From CAMQVM01 sp044433365 (lineage in GTDB: Bacteria > Bacteroidota > Bacteroidia > Bacteroidales > Rikenellaceae): a stretch of 16,854 bases of DNA. The notes under the pieces are model-generated. The model saw nothing but the letters and a program-made list of their open reading frames with translations, had not been told where the DNA came from and searched no databases. This document shows positions 1-7,040 of the stretch, piece after piece (position 1 is the stretch's first letter; every line of letters starts with the position of its first letter). The stretch lies in the NCBI GenBank assembly GCA_044433365.1, contig JAWXTR010000072.1:1-16854 (forward strand), written 5' to 3'. A program made the position numbers and the translations under genes.

Positions 1-14
1 GAATATATCTAGCT

Positions 15-425
15 TTATGCAACATTTGTAAGCTGAGCACCTCTACAGATTGCTAAAACGGGTACTTTGCTATCTTTTAGTGCTTTGATAAGCAACATAT
101 CCGAGTCGTCTTGCACCTTAACAGTTTTTTCCAATTTAGGATGCTCTTTAGCCCCATAAAGCGATGGTGTAACGTCGTTTCCACCAATAATTATCACCCC
201 GTCTGCCAAATCAACATAGCTTTCAATAATCTCCTCGTTGTCGGTAATTGGCATAATTAGAGGTATGCCTCCTGCACGTTCAACAGCCTTGTAGTACGAC
301 TGACCTACATGTACCTGCTCTTTGTCATCCTCGTAGTAGGATGAAATTAAAATTAGAGGTTTCTTCTCTTTCGCTGCTGCCACAAATGCAAAGCACAGCA
401 ACACAACTGTTAGTAATTTTTTCAT
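15..425 (-). CDS. Truncated secreted peptidase C26 / gamma-glutamyl-GABA hydrolase-like protein, probably a broken gene
   Basis: The 136-residue product opens with a signal peptide (MKKLLTVVLLCFAFVAAA, cleavage near residue 18), so export is predicted. The rest matches the N-terminal half of class-I-glutamine-amidotransferase-like hydrolases of the C26 family: an early ILISSYY strand, the GGIPLIMP segment, DGVIIIGGNDVTPSLYG, and the nucleophile elbow AICRGAQ with Cys127. Known C26 proteins run to roughly 230-250 residues and need a His-Glu pair well after the Cys. Here a TAA follows only nine residues after Cys127, and a TAG lies one codon further on. Without the second half the enzyme should be inactive, so I read this as a nonsense- or frameshift-damaged gene, or a sequence error; the remainder would lie left of the window. 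It starts 71 bases after the mqnC stop and may share its transcript. Fold assignment is good; substrate is unknown. Confidence 0.7.
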   Translation of the reverse strand: MKKLLTVVLLCFAFVAAAKEKKPLILISSYYEDDKEQVHVGQSYYKAVERAGGIPLIMPITDNEEIIESYVDLADGVIIIGGNDVTPSLYGAKEHPKLEKTVKVQDDSDMLLIKALKDSKVPVLAICRGAQLTNVA

Positions 426-458
426 AATTATAATCTTTTAATACGTAGTCCTTGTTTT

Positions 459-511
459 AATTCATAATGCATAATTTACAATTTATAACTTACAATTTAT
501 AATTTATAATT
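459..511. repeat. Heptamer tandem array at the mqnC 3' end
   Basis: Seven consecutive 7-base units read on the plus strand as AATTCAT, AATGCAT, AATTTAC, AATTTAT, AACTTAC, AATTTAT, AATTTAT, then a partial AATT. The array fills most of the gap before the C26 gene and enters the 3' end of mqnC, providing its stop codon (497-499) and last residues. Related arrays lie at other gene boundaries in this window. Confidence 0.8.
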
Positions 512-1597
512 AACCCCCTCTCGTCTTTCATAAAGCTGATTACGAAGAAAAGGGGTAAATCCAGCCGATATGATTGTCTTTTTCATCATATTTTCGTCCA
601 TCTTATTTGTAATTCCAGCCGATGCCACAACATTCTCTTCAATCATAATAGAACCTAAATCGTTAGCTCCGCTATGTAGTGCTAGTGTTGCCAAATTTCG
701 CCCCATTGTTAGCCAACTTGCTTGTATGTTGTTGATATTGTTAAGCACAATTCGGCTTATGGCTATTATACGTAGATATTTTTCTGATGTTGGACTCTTA
801 ATATCAAACTCTTTGGCTAGTTTAGTGCCGTAAGTGCAACATACCCATGGAATAAATGCTAAAAATCCGTAGCTTCCCTCTGGGCGTTCATTCTGCAAAT
901 CTCTGAGTTTAATAAGATGTTCAATTATATGAATATCCTCTTCTATATGACCATACATCATAGTTGCAGAGGTGGGAAGATTGATTTTGTGAGCTGCTCT
1001 CATCACCTCTAGCCACTCGGTTGCACTGCATTTGCCTGGAGATACGGTTTTTCGGATTTTATCGTCTAAAATCTCGGCTCCAGCTCCGGGGAGAGAGTCT
1101 AATCCACTACTAACCAACCTCTCTAAACACTCTTCTACAGATATTGAGCTGATTTTAGCAATATGAAACACCTCTGGTGCTCCAAGTGCATGAAGTCGCA
1201 CCTTAGGATATAGCGATTTTAGTTCACTAAATAGATTTTCGTAGAAATCTATCTTTAGCTTAGGGTGCATACCTCCCTGCAATAGAAGTTGGTCGCCACA
1301 GAGAGTTAACATATAATCTATCTTCTCTTTGTAGCTATCAATAGTGGTGATATAGCTTTTTTCTCTTTCTGATAGCCTGCAATGAAAATTACAAAACTTA
1401 CATGAACCTACGCACACATTTGTAATATTTACATTTCTATCAATTTGCCATGAAACTTCGTTTTTAGGGTGAAAAATATATCGTATTTTATCACCTAGAA
1501 GCAGAAGCTCTGAAAGAGGAAGTTTTTGAAAAAGCATTAAAGCCTCCCAATTCGTAAGAGGCTTTAATGCTAAGGCTTTATCTATTATTTTATCCAT
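497..1597 (-). CDS. mqnC: Cyclic dehypoxanthinylfutalosine synthase (MqnC), radical SAM enzyme
   Basis: MqnC catalyses the radical cyclisation of dehypoxanthine futalosine, a step of the futalosine pathway to menaquinone, in the cytoplasm. The 366-residue length is normal for the family. The radical-SAM motif CxxxCxxC is present as Cys62, Cys66 and Cys69, inside NVCVGSCKFCNF and preceded by WQIDRNVN, which is typical of MqnC. Other matching stretches are QLLLQGGMHP, LHALGAPEV, GLDSLPGAGAEIL, RAAHKINLPTSATMMYGH, NIQASWLTMG and IMIEENVV. MqnE, the closest alternative, has a different pattern. The start codon lies 2 bases beyond the manC stop, so the two are almost certainly co-transcribed. The last residues, NYKL, and the TAA are encoded within a heptamer repeat array. 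No other mqn gene is in the window. Confidence 0.93.
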   Translation of the reverse strand: MDKIIDKALALKPLTNWEALMLFQKLPLSELLLLGDKIRYIFHPKNEVSWQIDRNVNITNVCVGSCKFCNFHCRLSEREKSYITTIDSYKEKIDYMLTLCGDQLLLQGGMHPKLKIDFYENLFSELKSLYPKVRLHALGAPEVFHIAKISSISVEECLERLVSSGLDSLPGAGAEILDDKIRKTVSPGKCSATEWLEVMRAAHKINLPTSATMMYGHIEEDIHIIEHLIKLRDLQNERPEGSYGFLAFIPWVCCTYGTKLAKEFDIKSPTSEKYLRIIAISRIVLNNINNIQASWLTMGRNLATLALHSGANDLGSIMIEENVVASAGITNKMDENMMKKTIISAGFTPFLRNQLYERREGVNYKL

Positions 1598-1599
1598 TA

Positions 1600-2682
1600 T
1601 TACAGATATTTTCCATCTTTTTTTTGACGTATATCGTCTACGTACTCTTTTATTTGCTGCTCCTTAGATAGCGGAGTCACCAAAATAACATCATCACTAT
1701 CCACAACAATATAATCTTTTAATCCATCGACAACCACAACTTTACCCTCAGAGCTTCTTACAACACATCCCTCGCAATTATACAGAAGTGTGCTATTTTC
1801 GTCTCTGCTATTGCCATTTTCATCGAGAGTTGAGTGTTCGTAAAGCGAACTCCATGTGCCTATATCAGACCAACCAAAATCGGCAGAAATTACGCTTACA
1901 TTGTGAGCCTTTTCCATTACTCCATAGTCGATAGATACATTTCTACACTCTGGATATATTTTATCTACAAAACTTTGCTCATTTTCGGTGTTGTAAACAT
2001 CTTTGCCACTAGCAAAGAGTGCATCTACATCGGCAGTATGCTCTTTAAGGGCATTTTTGATTGCTTGTAGACTCCAAATAAAGATTCCAGAGTTCCAAAG
2101 AAATTCGCCACTACTGACAAACACCTTAGCAAGCTCCAAATCGGGTTTTTCGGTAAAAGTCTTAACTGTGCTAATCTCTGCTTCGTGAGCTGTCTCTGCA
2201 CTAATCTGAATATATCCATAGCCTGTCTCTGGTCGAGATGGTTTTATACCGATAGTCATAAGGTTTTGACTTTTTTCGGCAAAATCTACCGCCTTTTTTA
2301 CTATTCTCTCAAACTCTCTGCTATTTGTAACTAGATGGTCGGATGGTGCTACAACCATAGTTGCATCGCTGCAAATAGATGCTATTCTATAGGCTGCATA
2401 GGCAATGCAAGGTGCTGTATTTCGACGCATCGCTTCGCAAAGAATTTGACTCTCTTTTAGCTCTGGAATATGTTCCAAAACTTGACTTTTGTAACGGCTA
2501 CTAGTTACCACCAAAAAATTTTCGTCCTTTACAAAGGGGCTAAAACGTTCGTATGTTTGTCGAATAAAACTCTTGCCTGTACCCAAAATATCAATAAATT
2601 GTTTGGGTTTATCCTCTCTACTTAGTGGCCAAAAACGGCTTCCTATACCGCCTGCCATTATTACACAAAATAGTTCACTCAT
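1600..2682 (-). CDS. manC: Mannose-1-phosphate guanylyltransferase
   Basis: This enzyme makes GDP-mannose from mannose-1-phosphate and GTP, the precursor of GDP-fucose and of mannose-containing surface glycans. The 360-residue product has the nucleotidyltransferase signature FCVIMAGGIGSRFWPLSR with DKPKQF just after it, then VVAPSDHLV, TFTEKPD, LWNSGIFIWS, DYGVMEKA and GWSDIGTWSS, all typical of ManC. There is no C-terminal phosphomannose isomerase domain, so it is the short single-function form. I start it at 2682 (MSELFCVIMAGG). An upstream in-frame ATG at 2781 would add 33 residues translated from an AT-rich leader that contains a perfect hairpin, and these match nothing in the family. It is the first gene of the manC-mqnC unit; linking a glycan gene to a menaquinone gene has no obvious functional logic. 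Confidence 0.93.
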   Translation of the reverse strand: MSELFCVIMAGGIGSRFWPLSREDKPKQFIDILGTGKSFIRQTYERFSPFVKDENFLVVTSSRYKSQVLEHIPELKESQILCEAMRRNTAPCIAYAAYRIASICSDATMVVAPSDHLVTNSREFERIVKKAVDFAEKSQNLMTIGIKPSRPETGYGYIQISAETAHEAEISTVKTFTEKPDLELAKVFVSSGEFLWNSGIFIWSLQAIKNALKEHTADVDALFASGKDVYNTENEQSFVDKIYPECRNVSIDYGVMEKAHNVSVISADFGWSDIGTWSSLYEHSTLDENGNSRDENSTLLYNCEGCVVRSSEGKVVVVDGLKDYIVVDSDDVILVTPLSKEQQIKEYVDDIRQKKDGKYL

Positions 2683-2699
2683 AATGTTATTTTTTAAAT

Positions 2700-2725
2700 A
2701 AATAGAGTGTTTCCGCACTCTATTT
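2700..2725 (-). promoter_or_regulatory. Perfect hairpin in the manC leader
   Basis: A 10-bp perfect stem (2700-2709 with 2716-2725) has a 6-base loop. On the manC strand the loop reads CGGAAA, which includes a GNRA-type GGAA. It lies 17 bases upstream of the manC ATG. A second, weaker stem (2731-2737 with 2748-2754) sits just upstream. The first stem lacks a convincing U-run, so it may stabilise or regulate the transcript rather than terminate it. Confidence 0.5.
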
Positions 2726-2778
2726 GATGCAAAAAGCAAAAAATTACGCTTTTTTATCGAAAACTGAATTTCAATAAG

Positions 2779-2786
2779 CAAATATA
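2779..2786 (-). promoter_or_regulatory. Candidate Bacteroidota -7 element for manC-mqnC
   Basis: On the minus strand this reads TATATTTG, matching the TAnnTTTG -7 consensus. It would place transcription start about 90 bases before the manC ATG. No clear TTTG -33 box is seen at the expected distance, so support is partial. Confidence 0.35.
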
Positions 2787-2829
2787 TAATATTTTTTTAG
2801 ATTATTATTAATTAATGTGAAAATAATCA

Positions 2830-2854
2830 TTTTTTGTTGAAAATCAACAAAAAA
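2830..2854. repeat. Perfect palindrome with terminator-like shape
   Basis: TTTTTTGTTGA (2830-2840) and TCAACAAAAAA (2844-2854) are exact reverse complements separated by AAA. On either strand this gives a stem ending in a U-run, resembling a bidirectional terminator, although no gene in the window ends here. It could insulate the two divergent units or bind a protein. Confidence 0.5.
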
Positions 2855-3110
2855 TCAACAAATTGACGATTTGAAAAGTAATAAATAGATTTTTTCTTTT
2901 TTTTGTGAAAAAATAAATTTTTTGTGAAAAAAATATTAAAAAATTTTAATATTATGAAATTTTATAATATTGAAATTTATGACTATTGTTTTATAATTAT
3001 TCAAAACTTATAAGTTTTAAAAAATTAAAATCCTGTAAAAATCTGCTTAGAAATCATAACTTTCTGAATTTTAACAGTTAAGGAGTGTAAATGTGAAAAA
3101 TTTAAAATCG

Positions 3111-3142
3111 TTGTGTTTTTAAAAAAATATTTTTTAGATTTG
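3111..3142 (+). promoter_or_regulatory. Candidate acn promoter
   Basis: TAGATTTG at 3135-3142 fits the TAnnTTTG -7 consensus. A TTG at 3111-3113, 21 bases upstream, could serve as a reduced -33 box. Use of this promoter would give an acn leader of roughly 240 bases containing the structured island at 3158-3261. The -33 match is weak. Confidence 0.35.
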
Positions 3143-3157
3143 TGAAAAATGCCAATA

Positions 3158-3261
3158 AAGGTTTGAAGAACCTTCTTCCGCTTTTAGCGAGCGGAGCGAA
3201 GCCGTGAGTGGAAACGAACGATTTTTGCCAGCCCAAAGGGCGTGCTTTTTCTAAAAAAGCA
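3158..3261. other. GC-rich structured island in the presumed acn leader
   Basis: Four small perfect hairpins lie in a row: AAGGTT/AACCTT (3158-3174), CCGCT/AGCGG (3178-3194), GCCC/GGGC (3231-3241) and TGCTTTTT/AAAAAGCA (3243-3261). I count 43 G or C among the 75 bases 3171-3245, against mostly A/T around it. This could be a structured 5' leader element, a small RNA, or a dispersed repeat remnant. I do not recognise it as any known riboswitch. Confidence 0.4.
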
Positions 3262-3387
3262 TTAACAAAAGTTATTTTTATACAACTCGGATTGCAAAAA
3301 TAGCTCAAAATAGCTCAAAAATCTTAAACCTTTATTCGCATGAAAAGTGGATTATTCCGATTTAGATAACTTATAGCGCATAATGAT

Positions 3388-5637
3388 ATGTTTGATTTAG
3401 AGATGATTTTATCAATATACGATGGTATGTTGAGCAGGGTAGAGAAGGCTCGTGAGGTGTTAAAACGTCCAATGACATTGGCAGAAAAAATTTTGTATTC
3501 ACATCTGTATGATAGTAGCAAAGTAGATAGTTACAAACGAGGCGAAGATTATGTAAATTTTGCTCCTGATAGGGTAGCGATGCAAGATGCAACGGCGCAA
3601 ATGGCACTTCTACAATTTATGAATGCAGGGCGTAGTAAAACATCTGTTCCAACTTCCGTACATTGCGATCATCTTATTGAAGCAGATTTAGGTGTTGCTA
3701 TAGATTTACCAAAGGCAAAGGATATAAACAGCGAAGTGTACCAATTTTTAAAATCTGCTGCAAATAAGTATGGTATTGGTTTTTGGAGTGCTGGAGCAGG
3801 AATTATACATCAAGAGGTGTTGGAAAACTATGCCTTCCCCGGTGGGATGATGGTAGGAACCGACTCGCATACCCCTAACGCAGGAGGTTTGGGCATGATT
3901 GCCATTGGTGTTGGTGGTGCCGATGCTGTAGATGTTATGGCAGGTATGGCTTGGGAGCTTAAAATGGCTAAAATAATCGGTGTTAAACTTACAGGAGAGC
4001 TTAGTGGCTGGTGTTCGGCAAAGGATGTAATCCTAAAACTTGCAGGAATACTTACTGTAAAGGGTGGTACCAACTCCATAATCGAATATTTTGGTAGTGG
4101 TGCAGCCTCTTTGTCGGCAACAGGTAAGGCTACTATCTGTAATATGGGAGCTGAAGTGGGGGCAACTACCTCTATCTTCCCTTACGATGAAAATATAGCT
4201 AAATATCTTGTGGCAACAGGTCGTAGTGAAGTTGTGGAGGCAGCAAAAGCGGTCGAAGGGCTTTTAAAGGCTGATAGCGAGGTGGAGAGTGAACCAGAAA
4301 AATATTATGATAGAGTAATCGAGATAAATCTTAGTGAAATAGAGCCATACCTTAATGGTCCGTTTACACCCGATGCTGCAAATATGATTTCAGATTTTGC
4401 AAAGGTAGTAAAAGAAAAAGGGTATCCTCGAAAAATGGAGGTGGGGCTTATAGGTTCGTGTACAAACTCTTCTTACGAAGATTTAAGCCGAGCAGCTTCA
4501 ATTGCGAAGATGGCAATCGACAAAAATATTGAGATAAAGGCATCGCTAATTATAAATCCAGGTTCACAACAGGTGTATGACACTGCAAAACGTGATGGAT
4601 TTATCGATCTTTTTGAGTCGATAGGGGGTGTAATCATGACAAATGCTTGCGGACCATGTATTGGACAGTGGAAGCGACATATTGACGACAACACTCGTCC
4701 AAATTCGATTGTAACATCGTTTAATCGCAACTTTGCTAAGCGTGCCGATGGTAATCCAAACACTTATGCCTTTGTGGCTTCGCCCGAAATGGTAATGGCT
4801 ATGACTATTGCTGGCGATTTAACGTTTAATCCGCTTACCGACTCGCTTTTTGATAGAGAGGGATGTAGTGTAATGTTAGATGCACCTTGCGGTGATGCTT
4901 TGCCTACAAATGGCATGAAAGTGGAGGATAATGGTTATGTTGCGCCAGCTGCTGATGGCTCAGATATTGAGGTGATAATATCGCCTAAGTCGGAAAGGCT
5001 TCAAAAATTGGCTCCATTTGCCCCTTTTAAAGCAGAAGAGTTTAACCAAATGGCAATGCTTATTAAAGTTCAAGGTAAATGTACTACCGACCACATATCA
5101 ATGGCAGGCAAATGGCTTAAATATAGAGGACACCTCGACAATATCTCAAATAATATGTTGATGGGGGCGGTAAATGCCTTTAATGGTGAGACAGATAAGG
5201 TTTTAAATATTGTAACAGGTGGGTATGATGCAGTAAGTAGTGTGGCAAGAGCCTATAAGAGCAATGGAATCGGTTCGGTTGTATTTGCCGAAGAGAACTA
5301 TGGAGAGGGTTCGTCACGTGAACATGCTGCAATGGAGCCACGCTTTCTAAATGTTAAAGCTATTGTAGTTAAGTCGTTTGCTCGTATACATGAGACAAAC
5401 CTAAAGAAACAGGGTGTGCTCGCTCTTACATTTGTGGATAAGGATGATTACGAAAAGGTTAGAGAAGATGATAGAGTTTCGATTTTGGGTATTGATGAGA
5501 TTGCAGTGGGCAGAGAACTAGAGATTTTACTATCTCATAGCGATGGAACGTTTAATTATATTAAGGTTCAGCACACCTACAATCAGCTACAGATTGAGTG
5601 GTTTAAGGCTGGGAGTGCTTTGGGGTTTAATTCATAA
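3388..5637 (+). CDS. acn: Aconitate hydratase (aconitase)
   Basis: Aconitase interconverts citrate and isocitrate via cis-aconitate using a [4Fe-4S] cluster; it acts in the cytoplasm. The 749-residue length and sequence fit the mitochondrial-type aconitase family common in Bacteroidota. Cluster ligands are Cys358 (GSCTNSS), Cys421 and Cys424 (NACGPCIG); the spacing of 63 and 3 residues is the same as in mitochondrial aconitase. TSVHCDH, GTDSHTPNAGGLG and GVGGADAVD lie in the N-terminal catalytic region. The C-terminal swivel domain carries GKCTTDHISMAG, NYGEGSSREHAA and KSFARIHETNLKKQGVL. The start is supported by the family-like opening MFDLEMILSIYDGM. The stop codon and the last two residues (NS) fall in two AATTCAT-type heptamers. 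icd follows after 47 bases, and acn heads the six-gene citrate-to-proline run. Confidence 0.96.
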   Translation: MFDLEMILSIYDGMLSRVEKAREVLKRPMTLAEKILYSHLYDSSKVDSYKRGEDYVNFAPDRVAMQDATAQMALLQFMNAGRSKTSVPTSVHCDHLIEADLGVAIDLPKAKDINSEVYQFLKSAANKYGIGFWSAGAGIIHQEVLENYAFPGGMMVGTDSHTPNAGGLGMIAIGVGGADAVDVMAGMAWELKMAKIIGVKLTGELSGWCSAKDVILKLAGILTVKGGTNSIIEYFGSGAASLSATGKATICNMGAEVGATTSIFPYDENIAKYLVATGRSEVVEAAKAVEGLLKADSEVESEPEKYYDRVIEINLSEIEPYLNGPFTPDAANMISDFAKVVKEKGYPRKMEVGLIGSCTNSSYEDLSRAASIAKMAIDKNIEIKASLIINPGSQQVYDTAKRDGFIDLFESIGGVIMTNACGPCIGQWKRHIDDNTRPNSIVTSFNRNFAKRADGNPNTYAFVASPEMVMAMTIAGDLTFNPLTDSLFDREGCSVMLDAPCGDALPTNGMKVEDNGYVAPAADGSDIEVIISPKSERLQKLAPFAPFKAEEFNQMAMLIKVQGKCTTDHISMAGKWLKYRGHLDNISNNMLMGAVNAFNGETDKVLNIVTGGYDAVSSVARAYKSNGIGSVVFAEENYGEGSSREHAAMEPRFLNVKAIVVKSFARIHETNLKKQGVLALTFVDKDDYEKVREDDRVSILGIDEIAVGRELEILLSHSDGTFNYIKVQHTYNQLQIEWFKAGSALGFNS

Positions 5638-5642
5638 TTCGT
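5629..5642. repeat. Heptamer pair at the acn stop codon
   Basis: AATTCAT (5629-5635) is followed by AATTCGT (5636-5642). The acn TAA spans the junction of the two units. The same two units occur in the same order at the icd 3' end. Confidence 0.6.
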
Positions 5643-5684
5643 GATTTTAAGGTAAAAATTTACGGGAAAATAAAATATAAGAAG

Positions 5685-6953
5685 ATGGCAAAGATTGAGT
5701 TTAAAGATGGAGCAATGGTTGTTCCCGACACAGTAACTGTCCCTTTTATTGAGGGTGATGGCGTTGGTGTTGAGGTGACAGCCGCTATGAGAAAAATTGT
5801 CGATAGTGTTGTTGAAAAGTGTTACGCTGGAGAGAAGAAAATCGACTGGTTAGAGATTTTGGCTGGTGAAAAGTCGTTTAACACGACGGGAAGTTATCTC
5901 CCCACTGAGACAATGGAGGCGTTTAAAGAGTATAGAGTTGGTATTAAAGGACCACTGACAACTCCCATTGGCGGCGGAATGCGCTCACTAAATGTTGCAC
6001 TTCGCCAAGAGTTAGATCTTTTTGTTTGTCTACGTCCTGTAAGGTGGTATAAAGGGGTGGTTTCGCCACTAAAAGAGCCTCAAAAGGTGGATATGCACAT
6101 TTTTCGTGAAAATACCGAAGATATTTATGCAGGTATTGAGTGGGAAAATGGAACAGTTGAGGCTGCAAAATTTCTAAAATTTTTGACCACTGAAATGGGC
6201 GTTACAAAGGTACGTTTCCCTGAGTCCTCTTCGTTTGGAGTAAAGCCTGTATCGAAAGAGGGTACAGAGCGACTAGTAAAAGCGGCTGTAGAGTATGCAC
6301 TAGAGCGAAAACTTCCAACACTAACCTTAGTTCATAAGGGAAATATTATGAAATTTACTGAGGGAGGATTCAAAAAATGGGGTTATGGAGTGATAGAGTC
6401 GCAATATGCCGATAAGGTATTTACTCGCAATATGTATGATGCTGCTAAAAAGAGCAGTGGTGAGGCTGTAGCCGAAGAGTTAAAGGCTGAGGCAATAAGC
6501 AAAGGAAAACTATATGTCGACGACTGTATAGCCGATGCTTTTCTTCAAAATACGCTTCTAAAACCCGAAAACTATTCGGTAATTGCTACGCTAAACCTAA
6601 ATGGCGACTATATTTCCGACCAATTGGCGGCAATGGTGGGTGGAATTGGAATTGCACCAGGGGCAAATATCAACTATTTGACAGGTCATGCCATTTTTGA
6701 GGCAACTCACGGCACTGCACCCGATATTGCAGGTAAAAATTGTGTAAATCCATGTTCTCTACTGCTTTCAGCGGTTATGATGCTTGACTATTTGGGCTGG
6801 AGTGAGGCTGCAACAGCTATCGAAACTGCGTTAGAAAAGATGTTTGCCGAGGGTAGAGCAACAGCCGACTTAGCACGATTTAAGGAGGGAGGAGTGTCGC
6901 TTACCACCTCTGAGTTTGCAGAAGAGTTAATTAAATTAATTCATAATTCGTAA
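5685..6953 (+). CDS. icd: Isocitrate dehydrogenase, E. coli Icd type with NAD-like coenzyme residues
   Basis: This enzyme oxidatively decarboxylates isocitrate to 2-oxoglutarate. The 422-residue product aligns closely with E. coli Icd: FIEGDGVGVEV, IKGPLTTPIGGGMRSLNVALRQ, CLRPVRWYKG, FRENTEDIYAGIEWE, LVHKGNIMKFTEGGF, IADAFLQ, NLNGDYISD and ATHGTAP. Ser101 corresponds to the substrate-binding and phosphorylatable Ser113 of E. coli. E. coli has Lys344-Tyr345 and Tyr391 contacting the NADP 2'-phosphate; here these are Asp347-Ile348 and Ala394, while Val354 and Arg398 keep the E. coli state. Asp-Ile at this site is typical of NAD-dependent relatives, so NAD preference is plausible; the usual automatic label would be NADP-dependent. 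The last residues, IHNS, and the TAA are encoded by heptamer repeats. No kinase/phosphatase gene is nearby. Confidence 0.96.
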   Translation: MAKIEFKDGAMVVPDTVTVPFIEGDGVGVEVTAAMRKIVDSVVEKCYAGEKKIDWLEILAGEKSFNTTGSYLPTETMEAFKEYRVGIKGPLTTPIGGGMRSLNVALRQELDLFVCLRPVRWYKGVVSPLKEPQKVDMHIFRENTEDIYAGIEWENGTVEAAKFLKFLTTEMGVTKVRFPESSSFGVKPVSKEGTERLVKAAVEYALERKLPTLTLVHKGNIMKFTEGGFKKWGYGVIESQYADKVFTRNMYDAAKKSSGEAVAEELKAEAISKGKLYVDDCIADAFLQNTLLKPENYSVIATLNLNGDYISDQLAAMVGGIGIAPGANINYLTGHAIFEATHGTAPDIAGKNCVNPCSLLLSAVMMLDYLGWSEAATAIETALEKMFAEGRATADLARFKEGGVSLTTSEFAEELIKLIHNS

Positions 6954-7023
6954 TTCATAATTCATAATTAACTGCGATAGAAGATGTTGTTTATCAATTA
7001 TCAATTATCAATTATGAATTATA
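6938..7023. repeat. Two opposed heptamer arrays between icd and gltA
   Basis: The first array (6938-6969) reads AATTCAT, AATTCGT, AATTCAT, AATTCAT, AATT and contains the icd stop. The second (6991-7023) reads TTATCAA three times, then TTATGAA and TTATA, and is roughly the reverse complement of the first. The pair can partly fold back on itself across about 21 bases. The second array forms most of the gltA leader and can be mistaken for an N-terminal extension of that protein. Confidence 0.7.
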
Positions 7024-7040
7024 CATTAATCATTATTATC

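Larger units (their letters stand above)
2683..3387. other. Gene-free divergent intergenic region between manC and acn
   Basis: These 705 bases separate divergent manC and acn. I find no convincing gene. Most of it, especially about 2780-3150, is extremely AT-rich with long A and T runs. It holds the manC leader hairpin, a perfect 11-bp palindrome at 2830-2854, candidate promoters in both directions, a GC-rich structured island at about 3158-3261, and a short direct repeat (AAATAGCTCA twice, about 3297-3316). The reading frames that cross it are low-complexity and match no family I recognise. Confidence 0.7.

Noticed and set aside
2683..2781. 33-residue N-terminal extension of ManC from an ATG at 2781
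   Set aside because: It covers a perfect hairpin and AT-rich leader, matches nothing in the family, and the conserved signature begins right after the 2682 start.
2780..3150. Replication origin in the very AT-rich stretch
   Set aside because: I see no cluster of DnaA boxes and no dnaA, dnaN or similar neighbours.
3102..3308. Minus-strand 68-codon frame across the GC-rich island
   Set aside because: Low-complexity ends, no recognised domain, and it overlaps a run of hairpins in a presumed leader. It could be a repeat remnant but is not supported as a gene.
6984..7040. 19-residue N-terminal extension of citrate synthase
   Set aside because: The residues are a translation of the TTATCAA heptamer array; the family-like N-terminus begins at 7041.
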